NCBI GenBank assembly: GCA_029817715.1
Contig: JARUPY010000088.1
Span: forward strand, 124,001 to 188,000
Length of the DNA: 64,000 nucleotides
Source: Melastoma dodecandrum
Taxonomy: Eukaryota; Streptophyta; Magnoliopsida; Myrtales; Melastomataceae
Direction of reading: 5' to 3'
Both the position numbers and the translations under genes were made by a program. The number at the start of each line of letters is the position of its first letter. Position 1 is the first letter of the stretch. Positions 23,622 to 36,429 of this stretch are shown here, piece after piece. Below the pieces are notes generated by a model. That model was not told the origin of the DNA, did no database searches, and saw only the letters and a list, made by a program, of their open reading frames with translations.

Positions 23622-26600
23622 GTGCCTCCCTCTGGAGGAAAACTCGTCCCCGAGTTACCATCAAAGTAAAATGGTTGGTCATCCCGATAAAACGGGTATA
23701 TGTTGGCAACACTGAATGTCGATGAGATGTTCATAGACTTCGGGAGGTCGACAATATAAGCATTGTCATTGATCCTCTTAACAATTTTGAACGGTCCATA
23801 TTTTTTCTGTCGTAGCTTGTTATACTGACCCGCAGGGATTCGTTCCTTTCGCAGAAAAATCATTACCTCCTCGCCTTCTTCAAACACTTTTTTTCGCCGA
23901 TGTTTATCCGCAGCTTCTTTATATCGAGCATTCGACTCCTCCAATTTCGTCTTCACTTCACTAATAGTGGATTGCACCTGTGTTGCCAAATTTTATGCAG
24001 CAATGCTTCTTTTAGTGGAACTTGGCAATGTGCACAAATCCAATACGTGATTTGGAGGCTTCAAATAAACGATCGAGAAAGGAGACCTCCCCGTAGAAGA
24101 GTGGACAGCATTATTGTAGGCAAATTTAGCTTGAGCTAAAGCAAAGTCCCACAACTTGGGATTTGCTCCACAAATGCTTCGAATTAGATTTCCCAAAATC
24201 CGATTGGTAACTTCAGTTTGGCCGTCCGTTTGAGGATGCGCGGTACTACTATAATGCAAAGATGATCCAAATAGACACCATAAACTCCTCCAAAAATGAC
24301 CAAGAAACCTGGTATCTCGATTGGCACCCCATGTAGGCGTACGACCTCCTTAAAGAACAATCGGGCGACATGTGTAGCGTCTGAGGTCTTCTTACACGCT
24401 ATAAAATGAGCCATTTTTGAAAATCTATCCACCACAACAAATACTGAATCAGTCCCACGCTGAGTACGCGGCATCCCGAGGACGAAGTCCATGGACAAAT
24501 CTTCCCAAATATTCTCCGGAACAGGAAGAGGGGTATATAAACCGGTATTTTGAGTTTGTCCCTTCGATGTTTGGCAAATGTAACATCGTTGTACCAGCTT
24601 TCCCACATCTCGCCTTAAACGGGGTCAAAAATACCTTTCTGCAACAGCCGATGTGTCTTTTCTCGTCCGAGATGTCCGACCAGTCCACCCCCGTGTAAAT
24701 CTCGAATTAACTTCTCCAACAAAGATACTCGAGGAACGCAAAGCTGGTTTCCATTCATCAGATACCCCTCAGTAATGTGGTACTCATTAATAGGAAGACC
24801 TTGATGCAATTTTTGCCAAACCACTCCAAAATCTTCATCTTCGGCATAACATTCTTTCAAATATTCAAAACCTACCACTTCACTTCTGAGAGTAGTTAGT
24901 AATGCCGCCCTCCGACTCAAAGAATCGGCTACCCGGTTCAACGAACCTGACTTATGCACCAGCTTGTAAGGTAACTTTTGGAGATATGCACACCACCGAG
25001 CATGCATTGCGTTGCCGATTCTTCGTTGGCTGCTCAAGTATTTTAGAGACTCGTGATCAGAATACAAAATGAACTCCTTCCCCACTAAGTAATGTTCCCA
25101 TTGCTTTAAGGCACGCACAACTGCATAAAATTCTTTATCATAAGTGGACCACTTCTTCCTTGCCTCGCTCAACTCTCACTATAAAAGGCAATAGGTCGTT
25201 TCTCCTGTGAAATAACTGCACCGATTCCAACGCCGCTAGCGTCGCACTCAACTTCGAAGAGTTTATTAAAATCGGACAACGTAAGAACGGGGGCTGAACA
25301 TAGCTTCCCCTTAATCTCCACAAAACTCCTCTCTGCTTCTTCCCCCCCATTGAAACTTTCCTTTTTTTAAACATTCCGTGATCGAGGCGGTTATGATGCT
25401 GAAATTTCGAATAAAACGCCTATAAAACGTAGCGAGGCCATGGAAGCTCCTCACATCGCGAACTGTTTGTGGTGTCGGCCACTCACGAATCGCCCGGATC
25501 TTCTTTTCATCAACTTGAACTCCTTCTCTTCCCACAATAAAACCAAGGAACAACAACTTCTCGGTCATGAAAACACACTTCTTCAAGTTGACAAATAACT
25601 TATTTTGCTGTAAGACTGCCAGGACCTCTCGTAAATGCTCCAAGTGTTCGCCCTCTGCCCTGCTGTAGATAAGAATATCGTCGAAATACACCACAACGAA
25701 TTTTCCAATGAAAGGCCGAAGTACCTGATTCATGAGTCGCATGAAAGTACTAGGCGCATTCGATAAGCCGAATGGCATAACCAACCACTCGAACAAGCCT
25801 TCGCGCATTTTAAATGCGGTCTTCCACTCATCTCCAGGTCTAATCCGAATTTGATGATAACCGCTGCGTAAATCGATCTTTGAAAATATAGTGGAGCCAC
25901 TCAATTGGTCCAACATGTCATCCAACCTTGGAATCGGAAATTTGTACCCGATAGTAATTTTATTAATGGCTCGACTGTCGACACACATTCGCCAAGAGCC
26001 ATCCTTCTTCGGGATTAACAGGGCTGGAACCGCACACGGACTCATACTTTCTTGGATATAACCCTTTTGTAATAACTCCTCCACTTGTGCATGAAGAATC
26101 TCATTCTCCTTCGGGCTCATTCTATAGTGTGGTAAGTTTGGCAAACTTGCTCCCGGAATAAGATCTATATGATGTTGGACGTCTCGTAAAGGTGGCAAAC
26201 CCCTTGGTAACTCCTCGAGTATGATCCCTTTGAACTCCTCCAGAAGATGTCGTACTTTGTCAGGAGTCGCAATATTTTTTTCTGGTTTCTCCACGACATC
26301 CTTAACTATCAACACATGTATTTCTTGTGAGACCTTCATCTCCCTCTCCAACTCTCTCGAAGAATGAACAAACATCACCAAAGCTTTTCCATCTCTCTTG
26401 TTGGGCTGGTCACGTTGCTCTTTTAATGGGGTTAACGTGAATCTCACTCTATCTTTTAATAACTTGTAGATGTTCTCGTGCCCCAAGTGATGTGCATGTA
26501 CATCGTATTGCCACGGTCTTCCGAGGAGCACTCCACAAGCAACTAGACCATCTACGACATCGCAGTAAATCTCATCATGATACCTTCCAATCGAAAAAGG

Positions 26601-28145
26601 AACCACGCACCTTTCTGTCACTCTAATCTCGCCACCTTCTCGAATCCACGCAATGTTACAAGGATGCAGATGTTTTCAGGAATGAGGTGTAGCTTTTCGA
26701 TCAAGGACTTACTAATAAATTCTCCTGACTTCCCCCATCAATTACCACATCACACCTGCTCCCATTAATGGTACACCTAGTTCGAAACAATCTATGTCTC
26801 TGCGATTCCTCTTCTGGTTTGTGCGCAAGCATTATTTTTCGCACCACGCAAACTTGCCGCTCTTCTTCAGATTCTTCAGGTTCACAATAAATCTCTTCTT
26901 CTCCCTCTTCCTCTGAACAGTACTCTTCTCCTCACTCAATAATTTTTCTACAGTTTCCGTCTTGGACAATAACTTGATCGATGTCCCGGCAGGTTGCATT
27001 TAAAACATTTTCCAGGAATCGGTTTGGCATAAGGATTGACCGGTTTCTTTACTTCAGAATCAATTATTTTCTTGCTGGATATTTTTTCGGGTATCTTCTT
27101 TTCGACTTTACCAATCTCTTCCCCTACTCTGCTTGTGATTTTTCCTTCTTCCATACCAGACCAAGACTTCCTCCTAGGCTGCCATCTCTTTTCTTGTCTC
27201 ATTGATTCTGCTTTCAATGCTAAAGTTAATGGCATCAGTCAAAATAGCAATCATTTGAACTCCAATCCTTTCTCGAATTTGTCGATGTAACCCACTCATA
27301 TATCTTGAAACCCGCTGCGCCATTGACTCATTCAAATTATTTCGCTCTCCTAGCCGCATAAACTCCGTTGTATATTCATGCACACTCTTCTGACCTTGGG
27401 CACAAGTTTGATAGAGATGAAACAAATGTTGCTCCCAATCTACTGGTAAGAATCGACGTTTCAAGAGTTTTTACATCTTTTCCCATGTCGACACTTTAGC
27501 CTTTCCTTCTCGACGTCGATCATCCTGTACTCTTTCCAACCATGCAGATGCTCTACCGGTCAACTTGAATGCCACCAGCTTGATGCGTCGATACTCAGGA
27601 ACTTCCATATAATCAAAGAAACAGTTCACTTCAGCCACCCAATCTATAAAACCTTCTATGTCGAGAGTCCCATCAAAGGTCAGTAGGTCAGCCCTCAGTC
27701 CGAAATTCTCTCGCCTTGCATAATCCTCTCGTTCTTGATTGAATTCTCTACCATAATTGTGTGGTCATCGATAACCTCGATTAACTCCCCTATTACAACG
27801 GAAATCACGTTCATAAGGCGCCCTCCGTGGGTTTTCGATTTCAGCATAATTTCCTAAGCCTTCCTCAGAATCTGATCCATCTATGCTTTCCTGATGACGA
27901 CCATTAATTTCCCTTGGAATAGGATCCTCAACCCTTCGACCGTGATTCTGATTCAACTGTGGCCCCGATTCGACCCTCCCGCTCAGAGTTGCCTCCAAAC
28001 GATCGAAACGTTCTATCATCGCCAATATCGCACGTCGAATTTCTCGAACTTCTACCTCGAGGCCGCGTTGCGTTGCCCACAAGGCTTGTATCCCCTGTTC
28101 TCCGACAACGGGACGGTTGTTGCCTCTGTTGTTGTTATCTGACAT
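23546..28145 (-). pseudogene. gag-pol of the minus-strand gypsy element, broken by stops and frameshifts
   Basis: Gag starts at ATG 28145 (MSDNNNRGNNRPVV). A short coiled segment follows (VEVREIRRAILAMIERFDRL), then the gag core (VHEYTTEFMRLGERNNLNES) and a zinc knuckle CFKCNLPGHRSSYC near 26990. Protease C-terminus ([11 protein letters not shown]) and reverse transcriptase lie in one open stretch 26621-25311 with [12 protein letters not shown] near 25690. RNase H (25172-24900; YSDHESLKYLSS), the integrase zinc finger and core (24700-24000; [31 protein letters not shown]) and a C-terminal DNA-binding-like tail (YGPFKIVKRINDNAYIVDL) follow. Frame breaks occur near 27765, 27460, 26940-26620, 25300, 24610 and 24250. 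The reverse transcriptase itself looks whole. It is related to, but distinct from, the plus-strand gypsy element next to it. Confidence 0.88.
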
Positions 28146-28159
28146 CGCTTCCGCAATGA

Positions 28160-28174
28160 CTGGCTCTGATACCA
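28160..28174 (-). promoter_or_regulatory. primer-binding site of the minus-strand gypsy element
   Basis: Minus-strand TGGTATCAGAGCCAG, initiator-Met tRNA type, two bases from the LTR. Confidence 0.88.
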
Positions 28175-28176
28175 AC

Positions 28177-28484
28177 TGACACGGTGGAAACGTGAAATCG
28201 GATTGATTTACGTCAAATCCGCAACAAAAACTTATCAAGCAACGAACAAACCCCTTGTCTCCAACCAAGAAAATCAATTATGTCCTTCTTTCCGCCTGAT
28301 GGCTTTTTCTTTTAAAGAAAAGATAAACCTCCTAATAATAAAGATCCTCAGATCTATTATTTTAAGAAACAAATTAAAATATCCTAACTCCCCGCCTCCA
28401 CATTAGGTTCAACGACCAGTACGTCTATTGGACTTGTTCTTATCCGACCTCTCGAGAGACTCTTCGGCTACATCGTCCACGTCA
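28177..28484 (-). repeat. 5' LTR of the minus-strand gypsy element
   Basis: 308 bp, partner of 23314-23621; followed by target duplication AATTC. Confidence 0.92.
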
Positions 28485-28634
28485 AATTCCCTCCCCACTT
28501 TCATATCTCCAATGCCTCTCCTCCTCCTCCTGTCCTGTCCTGATTGAATGACCAAAGACACATTCAAACGGGCCGCAAGTTACTCCAAACCCACTGTTTG
28601 TTTGTCAGTGGACTAATCCCAACGACTGCTTGCT

Positions 28635-28640
28635 TATAAA
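28635..28640 (+). promoter_or_regulatory. TATA box of the pectate lyase locus
   Basis: TATAAA 65 bp before the start codon, in the host DNA left between the gypsy insertion and the coding region. Confidence 0.6.
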
Positions 28641-28704
28641 AAAAACAGATAGCACCATTCTCTCAGCTCACTTCCATAAGAAAGAAAAGAGGAAAGCTAA
28701 GAAA

Positions 28705-29819
28705 ATGATAGGCCTCCTCTACTCCTTCCTCCTCTTGTTCTTCACCCTCGCTTCCCTTATCCTCATTTCCTCCTCCTCCACACTCCCCCAACCCGAATTG
28801 ATCGTCCACCAAGTCCACAAGTTCTTCTTCGTTTTATTTTCTTTCTTAAATGCTTTTTTAATACTCATGTCCTGTCCTTTCTATGCCACCTCCATTTCCC
28901 CCCTGTTATTGTCCTAATTGCAGGAGCATCAACGAATCCAGGAGGAACCTCGCCTACCTCTCTTGCGGCACCGGCAACCCCATCGACGACTGCTGGAGGT
29001 GCGACCCCAACTGTGAGCACAACCGCTACCGCCTCGCCGACTGTGCCATCGGTTTTGGCAAGAATGCCATTGGCGGCAAGGATGGTAAGATATACGAGAT
29101 ATACGTCATCACCGACTCCAAGACCACGATGCGGTCAACCCAAAGCCCGAGACCCTCCGCCACGCCGTTATCCAAGACGAGCCCCTCTGGATCATATTCG
29201 AGCATGACATGACTATCAAGCTCAAGGAGGAGGTTATCATGAACTCATTCAAGACCATCGATGGCAGGGGAGCGAGCGTCCACATTTCCGGGGGTCCCTG
29301 CATCACCATCCACTTCGTCACCAACATCATCATCCACGGGATCAACATCCACGACTGCAAGCAGGGAGGGAATGCGATGGTCATGGACTCCCCTCATCAC
29401 TACTGCTGGAGGACGGTTTCGGACGGGGACGGGGTGTCCATATTTGGGGCCAGCCATGTGTGAGTTGACCACTGCTCGCTGTCCAACTGCAAGGATGGGC
29501 TGATCGACGCCATCTACGGGTCAACCGCCATCACCCTATCAAACAACTACATGGCGCACCATGACAGGGCGATGCTGTTGCGACACAACGACTCGTACAC
29601 GCGGGACAAGAACATGCAGGTGACGATCGCCTTCAATCACTTTGGGGAAGGAATGGTGCAGAGGTTGCCGAGATGCAAGCATAGATAATTCCACGTGGTG
29701 AATGACGACTACACGCATTGGGAGATGTACGCAATCGGCGGGAGTGCCAACCTGACCATCAATAGCCAGGGCAACAAGTTCTTGGCCCCTGAAGACCTTG
29801 AAGAAATTCAGAAGAAGTA
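28705..29819 (+). pseudogene. pectate lyase (polysaccharide lyase 1) pseudogene
   Basis: Plant pectate lyases cleave de-esterified pectin in the cell wall. Exon 1 (ATG 28705 to 28820) encodes a signal peptide (LLYSFLLLFFTLASLILI). A 103-bp GT-AG intron follows. Exon 2 from 28924 begins with the family signature [20 protein letters not shown] and [21 protein letters not shown] frameshift near 29125 is followed by good homology in another frame ([54 protein letters not shown]). TGA replaces the Trp of the WVDHCS motif at 29461. TAG at about 29685 replaces Tyr. The homology ends at NSQGNKF, about 80-100 residues short of normal. It cannot make an active enzyme. Confidence 0.9.
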
Positions 29820-29989
29820 GACAGTAGAAGAAGAAGACAGAGGAAGAAGAAGAAGGATGACGAAGAAAAAGAAGGAGGAGGAGGAACAGAAGGGAGCAAA
29901 AGCCGACGAATTCTCTTTTCTAGAATCAGAATGTTGTAACTTTCATTGATTTGTTTTTCGTATATATATAGTACTACAATCATCATCAT
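29820..29989. other. purine-rich tract after the pectate lyase pseudogene
   Basis: GAAGAAG-rich low-complexity DNA; nothing else seen. Confidence 0.4.
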
Positions 29990-32900
29990 TGTTGTCTAAC
30001 AGATTCACTAGAAGGAATATCAGCCCTTATCCTTATTTCACTCATTCAGGGGTTGGCCTTTTTCATTCACTCAAGGCCTGAGCTTCTTCTTGGGATTTTC
30101 CTTTTTTTCCTGATAGTCCAACACTTTCCCGGAAATCTAACCGCTCTTCCTCTTCTACCTGCTCTTCCTTTTTTAACTACTCTTCCACTTGTTGACTTAC
30201 TTGTCCAACACTTCCCCGTAAGTGAGACACCTCTCCTGTTTTCTTCAGAGGGTCATCTCCAGTATAACCTTCACACTTGGGCTGTGTATCACAGTAAGCT
30301 TATATCTTGCACTTAGAAACTTATGAGTTGGTATATTTGTAAGAGGATCAACCACTTGTTCTTCTGAGTTTACATGTACTAGCTGCAGTTTACCTTCCGT
30401 AACCTTCTCTCGTACAAAGTGAAAATCAATTTCAACATGTTTCGTATGAGCATGTAACACTGGATTGGCAGCAAGCTGAGTTCTGCTGAGATTGTCACAA
30501 TACAGCACTGGTAGTTGATTTTCTTTGATGTGAAGCTCCTTCAACAGGTTTTGTATCCAAGTTACCTCAGCCACTCCATCTGGAAGAGCTCGAAACTATG
30601 CTTCAGTACTCGATCGAGATACTACTCGTTGCTTATGAGATGCCCAAGAAATCAGATTTTGTCCCAAAAATATGCAGTAGCCATTAGTGCTTTTCCTATC
30701 ATCGGGGCAACTTGCCCAGTCAGCATCTGTGAAGCAGGATATATCTAAAGATGTTCCAGCAGAAAGAGTAATGCCATGAGACCGAGTACCCCTCAAATAT
30801 CTTAGAATTTGTTTCACAGCTTGAAGATGTATAGAAGTAGGCTGATTAAGAAACTAGCAAGCTTTATTAACTGCATAACTTATGTCCGGTCTAGTATTAG
30901 TGCAATACTGAAGTGCACCTACTAAACTGCGACACTCCACTGGATATAGTAGCACAACTCCATCATATTTAGACAGATGAGCAGATATTGCCATAAGAGT
31001 AGTCACATGTTTACAATCTGTTAACTGTGACTTTTCCGGTAGCTCTCGAATATACTTCTCCTGGCACAAATGCAACATTCCTGGTTTTCTTGTTACTTGA
31101 AAACTAAGAAAGTAAGACAATTCCCCAGGATCCTTCAGAGCAAACTCATTATTAAGATTTGACAGCGATTCAACAATTCCAGCAATGTTAGATCCAGTGA
31201 GTATGATATCATCAACATAGACAAGAATAAGAATTACCCCAGAATCTATATGTTGATAAAACAATGAAGCATCAGCCTATGAATTGGTGAAACCACAGTT
31301 ATGAAGACATTTATTGAGTTTAAGATACCAAGCCCGTGGGCTTTGCTTAAGACCATAGATTGCCTTCTTCAATTGACACACATAAGACATTTTATCTGCT
31401 TTCCCAAACCCTGGTGGCAGCTGCATATACACCGTTTCAGTAAGATCTCCATTTAAAAAAGCATTATGAACATCCAATTATCTCAATGGCCAACCATAGT
31501 GCACAGCCAAACAGAGAACTATTCGGATTGTTTGATGCTTTACCACAGGAATAAATGTCTCTTTAAAGTTTATACTAGGGGTTTGATGAAAGCCTTTCGC
31601 CACAAGTCTTGCCTTACACCTTTCTAGAGTGCCATTAGAATGCAACTTCACTTTATATACCCACTTACACCCAACTACCTTCTGAGCCTGGTAACGTGGA
31701 ACAAGAAGCCAAGTGTTATTCCACATTAATGCCTCAAGTTCTGTTTGCATTGCCTCAAACCACACCTGTGTAGTTAGAGCCTCATGTAGTGTTTTTGGTT
31801 CTGATGGTAGAATTGGGCTGAGTATAGAGGTTGAGGGTCGAAGTGGAAGTTTAGTACGATAGAGTTTAGGTTTGAATATACCAGCTTTAGACCTGGTCAC
31901 CATAGGATGTAAATTGCCTCCAAAATTCTCATCTGATGTAATACAACCTCTTCATAGTGGGTTCAGCAGTATGTGTTTGAAAAATAGATTGACATGGTTC
32001 ATGAGAAGGGGAGGACGTTGAATCAGTAGTTGACAGGGACAATGAAGGTGTTGCAGGGACTGTTAAATTGTTCTGATCTAACCCAAGTGAACTGGATACA
32101 GATGTTGGTGAGACTGGTTGAATGACTATGGGCACACTCAGTGCATGATGTGAAGAACTTTGCTCAGGAGGATTCTTAGACTGGAAAGGAAAAGATTGTT
32201 CATCAAAAATAACATCCCGGGTGATATAGATCCTAGCAGTTGAGAGAGCATAACATATATATCCCTTGTGAGAGATACTTCTACCTAGATAGACACAAGG
32301 AATTGACTTGAGTTCTAGCTTATGGGTAATATATGGTCTAAGATTAGGAAAACAGGCACACCCAAAAACTTTAAGAGCTATGTAATTTGGAACTCATTTG
32401 TGCAGTAGCTCGAAGGGACTTTTAAATTTAATTAGTTTAGATGGTAAAACATTTATTAGTGAGACTGTCTCATTGAAAGCATAAACCCAATAATATTTAG
32501 AACATTGGCATGATGTAAGAGTGTTAGGACGACTTCCAGAACATGCTTGTTCTTCCTTTCCACCCGATCATTTTGTTGGGGGGTGTAATGACATGAAAGT
32601 TGATGAGAGATTCCATTTTGAATGAGATATCTATGTAAAGATCAAAATTCTCCACCCCAATCTGATCTCACAGTGATGATAGAGGCATCAAACTGGTTTT
32701 TGACCATGGAGTGAAATTGCTGAAAAGCAGTTAATACTTGTGATTTTTCATATTGAAAATAAATCCATGTATATCTAGTGGCATCATCTATGAGAAGCAT
32801 AAAATATATGTCCCCAGTGACAGATTTAAAGGGAGAGGGTCCCCATAAATTTGTGTGAATCAATTGCAACGGCTTTGTAGCTTGTGAAGAGGATATAGTA

Positions 32901-34310
32901 AAAGGCAGTCTATGATGCTTGTTTAAAACACAAGTCTAACAAAATGGTGCAACTAGTGTTTGAGGTAAGTGTCTGAACAACTGGTTGTTGAACTTTGTAA
33001 AGGAAGACCTTAGTGGACTGAAATATGATGGAAGCTGATCAGGAACAATCTGGGAGGGAAGCTTGTAGAGTCCCTGATCCACTAGGCCCTTGAGAAGGAT
33101 TTGGTTGGTTGTTTTGTCCTTGACAAAGAATGAATCAGATGTGAATTCAACATTAACAACATTATCTTAACATAGCTTAGACACACTGATTAAGCGCCAA
33201 GATAGAGCAGGGGTGTGAAGAATTTGTTGTAAATGAAGCATACCAGAAGGTGTATCAAGAGATTTGTTGCCAACATGAGAAATACGAACATGATGACCAT
33301 TTCCCACCATGACAGAGGATGTACCTTGATATGAAGAGACATTTTGAAGGCCTTCTGTAGTTGGTGCCACATGGTGAGTAGCTCTAGAGTCTAAAAGCCA
33401 AGTTTCAGGTACTGGGTTCTTTGATACAACCGAAAGGGTGTGAATAAGAATTAAGGGTGTGAATAAGAATTGGTTGAGTTGGAACTGGTAGAGATGTAGG
33501 CTGTGGATAGTAATACTGAGCTGGAGGGAAATGAGCTGGATATGGGGTGTAGTTGGTAAAATGAGTCTGAGGTTGTTGCTGAAACTCATATTGTAATCTA
33601 TGGTTGCAAGTCATAGCTGTATGGCCAATTTTAAAGCATATTTGGCATCTAGGTTTTGGCCTGGGAGAAGAAGGTCTGTTAGGCCATCTTGGGTGATTAC
33701 CGCGAATCACCGGCCAGCCCACACGCCGACGGCCGATAGAACTGTCGTCGTTGTTGTATCAGTGAGAGAGGGGACCTCCCAATCACTCTTCCGTATCCAT
33801 AATTACCTGAGGCTGGAAAAATGGCTGTGCTGAAGGATTGATAGGTGGTTGAGTATGAGGATTTGGCTGGGAAGCTAAATAAGATGGTTTGGGAGGTCTG
33901 GTTGGAGGTCTACCTGCATAGGTGTGAAGAGAGGAATGTACCTGAGGTATAATGCAGTCCACTGTTTGCCTCCGTTCCAGTCGCAGCTCAAAATTCAGCA
34001 ATAAATTGTGAACTTCCTCCAAAGCAGGTTGATCTGGTCTACTATAAACAGATGTTACCACAGTCTCGTATTCTGCTGGTAAACCTTCAAGACAGGTAGT
34101 CTTGATGCTTAACAGGTTTCACCTACAGTGCTGAGAGCATCTGCTAAGCCTTTCATGTTATTCAGGTACTATTGCATCGAATTCCCTCCTTTCCTCATCT
34201 GCTGCATTTGAGATCTGAGGTTGATAATTCGTGTCATAGACTTAGATTCATAACGACCCCTCGGTGTTTTGCAGACTTCACGTGCACTTTTGCAGTAAAG
34301 AGGAGGAGGA
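29990..34310 (-). mobile_element. Ty1/copia retrotransposon, minus strand, 5'-truncated and dead
   Basis: Read right to left. Gag starts in a damaged form near 34310 and extends to about 33600, with a zinc-knuckle-like CQICFKIGHTAMTC near 33645. Protease follows near 33390 (WLLDSRATHH, where the catalytic DSG has become DSR). The integrase core is at 32869-32642 (LIHTNLWGPSPFKSVTGDIY). Reverse transcriptase is at 31903-30854 (CKWVYKVKLHSNGTLERCKA, then VYVDDIILTGS near 31210). RNase H is at 30817-30245 ([28 protein letters not shown]). Several stops interrupt it. A TGTTGGACAAG start after a purine tract marks the 3' LTR (about 29990-30210). A second similar start at 30126 makes its size uncertain. 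No 5' LTR or primer-binding site is found on the right, so the 5' end is lost. Confidence 0.88.
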
Positions 34311-35370
34311 GGATTAAAAATAGATAGCGCGGGGCTTTTGATGCCACAAAAATAATATAAGGAAAGGACAAATAAATGTCCTTTCAATCTTACAAATATA
34401 AAATTAAAAATCGTGCGTGCTTTTCAGTCTGCTTTTATCCTATGAAGTTTGATTCTTAATCGCCAAACATATATCTTGTTCCTCAGCTCAACTAAATCAC
34501 ATGTCAATAAAATTCACAGATTTGGGAAAAACTATCATGATGATCGCATTCGTCAATTGCAAAAATTATCTGCATTTAAACAATTACAAGGGGTTGAAAT
34601 TCTACGCCAGAGTACTTTTGTTCAAAGGCTCAAACATAATTCTCCCCCATCTTACATGGCCATAAATTACTATGGTTCATCTCCTCGCTACTCTACTAAA
34701 AGATAGAGACGGAGGGTCGAGGGGGTTATCGATGATTGGCAGCCAGCAGCAATTACTTACTCTTTTGACTATTTGCCGAAGATGCAGCAGTAGACTCTTT
34801 TGGCCCGGATGAAATTGATCTACTATTGTAAAACCAACCCAATGATTGACAAGATGATGTTTTTACTTGCGAGTCCGGTCAACCAGCGTCATTAGCTGGC
34901 AACTAATTTTGGGGGATTGGATTGGATTGAATCTCTCCACTTTTTTTCTCTTTTCTCTTTTCCTTTCTGTCCCCTTTTGTCCAAAGATATGGGGAAATGG
35001 GAGGGTCCCATCCATGTGGTGTGGGGGAGTGAGTCCCCACGAGATTAACAAAATAGTCATAGATATCCATCCATCCATCCATCCCTTCACGAAACAAAGT
35101 GAGAAAACATTTCCCAAGCAACAACGACCAGAGTGAGGGAGACGGATGGACGGAATGGGGGGATCTGCAGGAAGAAGGAAGACGGTGATTGATTGGCAAA
35201 TAGTCAGTCAAATATCTAATGACAATGGGCCTGTTATTCCTATTTATTAAGCCCATCTATCATCAGGCCCATCCTTATCCAATTAATCTCATCCAATCGT
35301 CTTAATTAACCACACCCCCCCCCCCCAATCCGTCCACATTCATCCATCCATTAGTTCGTTGACCAAGACC
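34311..35370. other. intergenic region between the copia element and MsrA
   Basis: Contains an 85-codon plus-strand ORF at 34449-34706 (true ATG unclear) with sequence such as FGKNYHDDRIRQLQKL that I do not recognise. A splice-acceptor-like TTGTTCCTCAG lies inside its start, so it may be an old exon. A CATC microsatellite at 35066-35086 and a C-rich run at 35317-35327 lie in the MsrA promoter area. No TATA box stands out. Confidence 0.4.
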
Positions 35371-36014
35371 ATGTCATCCGCCGAGGCTCAGGCTCCCGAC
35401 TCCGACCTCCCCGATGCCCCTCACCTCCAATTCGCCCAGTTCGCTGCCGGCTGCTTCTGGGGGGTAGAACTCGCCTTCCAGAGGGTCCCCGGCGTTGTCC
35501 ACACCCAAGTCGGCTACTCCCAGGGTCAACTCCCCAACCCCACCTACCAGCTCGTCTGCTCCGGCGACACCCTCCACGCCGAGGTCGTCCGCCTCCAGTT
35601 CGACCCCAACCTCTGCACCTACCAACACCTCCTGTCCGTCTTCTGGGCCCGCCATGATCCTACCACCATCAACCGTCAGGTTTATCCACCCCACCCCCAT
35701 CTCTCTCTAGTATGTATATATGTATTTGTTTTGTTATTTTATTTGTTTGGCTTCCACAGGGGGGTGATGTCGGGACGCAGTACCGATCGGGGATATACTA
35801 CTACAACGAGAACCAGGAGATACTGGCACGGGAGTCGCTGGAGGCAAAGCAGGCGGAGTACGGGGACAGAAAGATCGTTACGGAGATCCTGCCGGCGAAG
35901 AGGTTCTACAAGGCCGAGGAATACCACCAGCAGTACCTAGAGAAGGGTGGGGGGAGGGGACTGAAGCAGTCGGCGGAGAAAGGCTGCAATGACCCCATCA
36001 GGTGCTATGGCTGA
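35371..36014 (+). CDS. MSRA: peptide methionine sulfoxide reductase A (MsrA)
   Basis: Reduces methionine-S-sulfoxide in proteins and free Met; part of oxidative-damage repair. Exon 1 is 35371-35679, intron 35680-35759 (80 bp, GT-AG), exon 2 35760-36014; 187 residues in total. The active-site motif [10 protein letters not shown] holds the catalytic Cys near residue 27. The Met-sulfoxide pocket and fold are shown by [25 protein letters not shown] and FWARHDPTT, and [12 protein letters not shown] follows across the splice. The C-terminus [10 protein letters not shown] supplies the resolving cysteines typical of plant MsrA. ATG 35371 was chosen because the upstream in-frame codon at 35359 is TTG. 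There is no long transit peptide, so a cytosolic form is most likely. Intact; convergent with SOBIR1. Confidence 0.94.
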
Positions 36015-36429
36015 TATCTGCTTTTTACTTAAAAATCGTTGCAATAATAATTGGGCTGCTGAAACCCATTCAAGACTCTCTTGAGGCCGCCTGTGAGTGC
36101 CATGCAGTAATCTGATCTGTAAGGAAGAAACTTCTTAAGTCAGCCGTATAATTTGGATCTCTAATCTCTCTTTTAATTTTTTAATTTTTTTTTGTTTGAA
36201 CTTTAAACCATGAAGTAGTTTAAAACGAAAGGATTTGCAGCCAACTTCACCAAGCCATTTAGCCAAAAAATAAAAATCAAAATCAAAAAACAAAACAGCT
36301 GAATCCCCTTAAACAGGAAAGGGGCATTTATAGTCTCCATAATAACCTCTCCCCCATGAATCGAGAGACAGAAGATTCATCATCAACCTTCTACATACAT
36401 AACTCTATATATTCCCGCCAAACCCTTCT
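36015..36429. other. convergent 3' ends of MsrA and SOBIR1
   Basis: 415 bp holding both 3' UTRs; A/T-rich runs at 36165-36295 are consistent with polyadenylation regions. Confidence 0.5.

Larger units (their letters stand above)
23314..28484 (-). mobile_element. complete Ty3/gypsy retrotransposon, minus strand, TSD AATTC
   Basis: 5171-bp element bounded by 308-bp LTRs (23314-23621 and 28177-28484) and a perfect 5-bp target duplication AATTC on both sides (23309-23313; 28485-28489). On the minus strand the LTR end GTGTCA is followed after GT by TGGTATCAGAGCCAG (primer-binding site, 28160-28174). The LTRs differ at seven of 308 sites, all transitions, so this insertion is fairly recent. It sits 220 bp upstream of the pectate lyase start codon. 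Confidence 0.95.
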
